From NCBI RefSeq assembly GCF_000224145.3, contig NC_020166.2, positions 5,385,050 through 5,449,049 on the forward strand: a DNA stretch of 64,000 nt, given 5' to 3'. The translations under genes and the position numbers were made by a program. Origin of the DNA: Ciona intestinalis. Lineage: Eukaryota > Chordata > Ascidiacea > Phlebobranchia > Cionidae. Shown piece after piece: positions 61,101 to 64,000 of this stretch. Each line of letters starts with the position of its first letter. Position 1 is the stretch's first letter. Under the pieces are notes generated by a model, which was not told where the DNA came from, ran no database searches, and saw only the letters and a program-made list of their open reading frames with translations.

Positions 61101-63818
61101 TGCTTGGTATAAAAAACTAAACGTTTTTCAAGAAAGCACCATGGTTTTCTTACCTTGGCCAGCAACAATGAAGCAACCTTGTTCTGATATTGCTCAAGGA
61201 CGGAACATTTTAAGGATGGTGTTGCTAACTCCGTGATCCTTGCAGTGTATGAGGTGGGAGAGGTAGGTGAAGGTTTTATTAGGGGTGTTGTAACTTCTGT
61301 AACCATAAATTTCATTCAATTTTGGTAGTTGAAAAATATTCGGAAATAGCTGGAAAATGCTATATTTTAATCTTCTATTTGTAGGTACAATTCTTTTTTG
61401 TAACAATACCCATTGATTAAATCCGCACAATGACACAATACAGTTAGTTTTCAAACACAATTAAAACTAAACACCAAGACAAACTTGCCAACAAGTTCTA
61501 CCTGACAATGATAGTCTTAGTTGTGTAAAAGGGAGAGAGATGAGGCCCTGACTGATTTGGGATGAATGCTCTGATGGTGAAAGGAGACTCTCACTCGTAA
61601 CTCGACACTGTTTCATTCCTGTTGGAATAATTGTTAAGGGTAAGGTTGCTGTGTTCGCTTGTGAGGACTGACGTATCAAATTTCGGTTACTTTGTAGTGA
61701 GACAGTGAACCAAGTTCTAACCTGTTACAAGTATGTGAAATGAAATGTTGTCCGTTTGATGATCAGAAAGACATGCCACAACTTGGTAAATTGCAGATGA
61801 CGTTGGCGCATTAACAATACACTGGGACATGATGTCAGCAAGGGATACCTTTAAAATATCAAAAATACACATAACAAACCATTTTTTATTCACTGTTGCT
61901 ACAATTGGGGTATAGTATAAATTAAAGCCTGATGAAGTTTCCCTGTATAGCATTTACAGGTTACAATAAATCATACTAGTTAAAACAAATCTATTAGTTA
62001 CAATAAAATTTAGTTTAATACCAGAGCTTTTCAAGTATATAGAATCCGTTTTATAAATAACATTCTACTCAAAATAGCTATCCAATAATAAAATTGGTAT
62101 TTTTTACCTTTCCCACAACAAATTCCACCCTGCCTTCTGATGCAGCTGCTGCTAGTGCTGCCAATGCAACAATATTTGTTGGTGTTTGATCATTTAAGTG
62201 AGGATGCATTTCTACATGCTTCCTTGCTTGCAGTGCTGCATGGCTAAAACCTTCACTACTGATAATGCTACCAGTCCCTGGAAAATTTAAGCTATTGTAA
62301 GCAAGACATAAAGAATTAGGTCAGTTTTCTTAAGTATTTTTAACTAAAATAGTGTTTTGTGATAAAAAAGTCTATAAAGACAAAAAGTAACAGCAAAAAC
62401 ACATGATAGTAAAGTAAATTAAAGTATAAATAAGCATTTTGGGAAAGCTAAATTTAGAAAAACTTGACATATAATCAAATCGTTTAATAAACATCTTACC
62501 CAGTGAGACTAGGTACTGCACTGTAACAAGTAGCATGAGATTAAAGTTGAATGGACGTAGATTGGAAACATCCTGTTGATATATAAACGTGGATAAATGA
62601 GTTTTGTAATATTATAACGCTGCAATTGAAAAAAAGTGCCGCAAACAGACCATAAAATCAAAGTGTGCTACAACTATATAAAACTCACAAAGCGATTAGA
62701 CAACAGTTCTTATATCTACTTAACTGAGATATTAATTGTGAACAATGACACCTTTTTAACTTTATAGTTAAACCGTACAAGTTTTTCAAAGTAATAATAA
62801 AGGAACTTACCGGTTCATTATTTTTGCCTAAACATTCTGAGAACCTGGATGTGACAACCACGCTTGCTACGTCCCCGCTTAACCTCGGCTGCTGGTTCAG
62901 AGGATGAAGTAACATAATGATCAGTTTTCTTTGCAGAGTCAGTGCCAGGTCCTCCGGGATCACAATATCGGATGAAGCATCTTCTTTGTTGAGAGTGTAT
63001 CTTCTTGGCTCATCTTCAAATATTTCAATACTACTTTCTAAGAAAAAGCACAAATATTTTAAAACATGATCAACTGAATTTTGCAAAAACTAGTAACTAC
63101 AGTGCAAAAAAAACAAAATAAAATGACTTAGTTTTAATTTTGTTTTAAATAAAAGCAACCTGATTAAAAAATTAAATATTAATAATGAATACCTTGATTT
63201 ATGCTGGATGCTTTTCTTTTGAGCGGGTATATTCCCCTTGAATATGTGGGGCCAGATAACGACTGAACCAAGGGTGGGTGAGAGGATTTGGGTGACGTGA
63301 AGTGAGTGGGGGTTGGAAGCATGGTGTTCTGGTTCCTAAACATCGGATTCTGCATCACAGAGAAGCGAGGAACGGGAATGCTGCTCCTTACTCTTCCAGC
63401 TTTATTAGAATTAAAGAGAAATATGAACAAAAGTTGGCCAGTAAACGTACAGATTGCTTAGCACTTTAGCACTATTATATACATAAAATAATTAAAGTTG
63501 AGAGCTTTGATATAATATTAAAACGATCCTATAAAAGAAAAACAGTGTTTTAACACTCTAGAAAAGTCAGCTAACATAAAATGTGTCATCTACCTTCAAG
63601 TTGTTTATTCCACATCAGTGCAGGTCCTCTAATGAGGTGTCTTGCATTATTTCTATCTCTCACAAGGTAAAATCGTGCATGTGCTCCTATGAGGTGACTT
63701 GAGTTGGTTTTTAGATGTGCATTGGCCACTTCCGAATAATCAAGGCCCACGTGTTCGACTAGTTGTATGAATGTGTGTATTGCCTTCTCCCCACAACCAA
63801 CGCATTGCACTGACAAGG
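46163..63818 (-). CDS. GREB1: GREB1 orthologue, 3' part (5' end outside window)
   Basis: Large nuclear protein family known in mammals as an estrogen-receptor cofactor with a glycosyltransferase-like region. Exons: 63594-63818, 63193-63399, 62811-63037, 62500-62572, 62108-62277, 61729-61848, 61502-61667, 61154-61296, 60465-60591, 59667-59757, 59276-59359, 58972-59137, 58714-58832, 58075-58231, 57575-57709, 57406-57471, 56967-57079, 56206-56384, 55921-55996, 55474-55574, 55088-55170, 54836-54951, 54239-54409, 53872-53929; six block exons (present twice, see block entries); 47774-47871, 47418-47549, 46908-47082, 46542-46683, 46163-46347. All phases agree, giving ~1,600 codons (human ~1,950). 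Family-like stretches are a Cys motif [65 protein letters not shown] and the C-terminus [11 protein letters not shown]. The exon 55474-55574 carries a basic KRKRPR, possibly nuclear localisation. The intron after 47774 uses a GC donor. The family call is from memory of conserved stretches. Confidence 0.82.
47977..50674 (-). CDS. GREB1: GREB1 six-exon block, copy D
   Basis: Exons 50519-50624, 49904-50013, 49421-49591, 48955-49171, 48482-48629 and 47988-48135. They encode [20 protein letters not shown] through the [20 protein letters not shown] and [20 protein letters not shown] segments to the [20 protein letters not shown] segment. The block ends at a gap on its right side and continues normally to the C-terminal exons on its left. 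It is a few percent different from copy P, mostly in introns. Confidence 0.8.
50155..50380 (-). repeat. SINE copy in GREB1 intron (block D)
   Basis: Blocks GTGTCTTGTCCAAGGACACA and GGTAGCAGCTCGAGCCTTGA match the SINE at 3383-3690. It lies at the same place as in block P, so it predates the block duplication. Confidence 0.7.
50675..50724. other. Assembly gap (50 N) between the two GREB1 blocks
   Basis: Fixed-length N run. The sequence to its right repeats the sequence beginning ~47977, as expected for two contig ends overlapping by ~2.7 kb. Confidence 0.99.
50725..53520 (-). CDS. GREB1: GREB1 six-exon block, copy P
   Basis: Exons 53354-53459, 52741-52850, 52204-52374, 51738-51954, 51255-51402 and 50736-50883, the same lengths as copy D. 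Coding differences are few, for example STNLTRP for [13 protein letters not shown] for NLADEW and a final CG for AG in the exon at 51255. Block P joins the upstream exons (53872 on) without a gap. It carries a private ~41 bp intronic duplication near 51150-51228 (AGAAGACTTCGCCTATAAAT twice). Confidence 0.8.
53007..53222 (-). repeat. SINE copy in GREB1 intron (block P)
   Basis: Orthologous to the SINE at 50155-50380 with a few substitutions (CCAATGACACA for CCAAGGACACA). Confidence 0.7.
53667..53860. mobile_element. MITE copy in GREB1 intron
   Basis: Ends TAGTAGGTTGGGGAAAGCTG and GGTGTCCCGCCTTACTCCAC, with the family interior between. It ends about 10 bp before the exon at 53872-53929. Confidence 0.75.
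58405..58624 (-). repeat. SINE copy truncated by an assembly gap
   Basis: ATGAATGAATGAATGTAACT tail, then ACGACAGTCGTTAT, GCCAGCTTACGAGTTACC and GACAACCCATTAGTGACCAC as in the copy at 3383-3690. The tRNA-like head is lost in the N run at 58625-58674; repeats often cause such gaps. Confidence 0.75.
58625..58674. other. Assembly gap (50 N) in GREB1 intron
   Basis: Fixed-length N run inside a SINE copy. Exons on both sides (58075-58231 and 58714-58832) join in phase, so no coding sequence need be missing. Confidence 0.99.
60246..60440. mobile_element. MITE copy in GREB1 intron
   Basis: Ends TAGTAAGGTGGGGGATGAGG and TGTGTCTCATTTCCCCCCAC. It l lies about 25 bp from the donor side of exon 60465-60591. 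Confidence 0.75.
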
Positions 63819-64000
63819 CTAAATAGAAACGTTCCAGAGTAATGTTACATATGTCAGGAAAAGTCTCAGCAGTTACGTTTAGGTTATTCGAATGGATTTA
63901 GTAAAAATAGGGTCAGGAAATTAGATAATAGACTCTTATTTAATAAACATATGAACGCAATGGAATAACTTGTTGGTGCAATTTATACACACTACAAATT
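63819..64000. other. GREB1 intron at the window edge
   Basis: AT-rich with no exon seen. The exon at 63594-63818 begins with two bases of a split codon, so the gene must continue upstream of the window. Confidence 0.5.

Overview
The window looks like nuclear DNA of a solitary tunicate, most likely Ciona or a close relative (inference). It is AT-rich and carries chordate-type genes split by short GT-AG introns. Families that are multi-copy in vertebrates appear once each (RAB7, the USP4/11/15 group, GREB1). Small DNA-transposon relics (MITEs) and a tRNA-derived SINE sit in introns and spacers. There are no prokaryotic features. Three runs of exactly 50 N (41181-41230, 50675-50724, 58625-58674) are scaffold gaps.

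Region 1 (1-23.2 kb) is gene-dense. It holds the 3' end of a protein-kinase gene (+); a complete 11-exon dihydrolipoamide dehydrogenase gene, DLD (-); mitochondrial ribosomal protein mL52 (-), about 200 bp upstream of DLD on the same strand; a complete 4-exon RAB7 (+); and a complete 19-exon USP4/11/15-type deubiquitinase (-).

Region 2 (23.2-31.6 kb) has three + strand genes: a small SH2-domain protein, an intronless MMAB (cob(I)alamin adenosyltransferase), and the 8-exon mitochondrial 2-oxoglutarate/malate carrier SLC25A11. The MMAB poly(A) signal is followed about 100 nt later by a splice acceptor and then the SLC25A11 start codon, an operon-like layout.

Region 3 (31.6-46.1 kb) is accessory and repeat-rich. 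It contains many copies of one ~190 bp MITE, an inverted paralogous piece of the SH2 gene, and three tandem copies of a GNAT-family acetyltransferase gene. The third GNAT copy is frameshifted. A 1.3 kb terminal-inverted-repeat element sits between the first two copies, and its empty site can be read in the neighbouring unit. Further repeats are a TTAA-flanked MITE and a ~260 bp tandem array with an inverted arm.

Region 4 (46.1-64 kb) is the 3' part of a large minus-strand GREB1 orthologue. Thirty-five exons join in frame to about 1,600 codons, and the 5' end lies beyond the window. A 2.7 kb block of six exons is present twice around an assembly gap; the simplest reading is two unmerged haplotypes.

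Functionally, several genes serve mitochondria (DLD, mL52, MMAB, SLC25A11). RAB7 and the USP are housekeeping trafficking and ubiquitin genes. No dramatic new enzymatic system was found. The most interesting material is the transposon and tandem-duplication history of region 3, the SH2 paralogue pair, the operon-like mitochondrial gene pairs, and a GREB1 gene in a lineage reported to lack classical steroid receptors.
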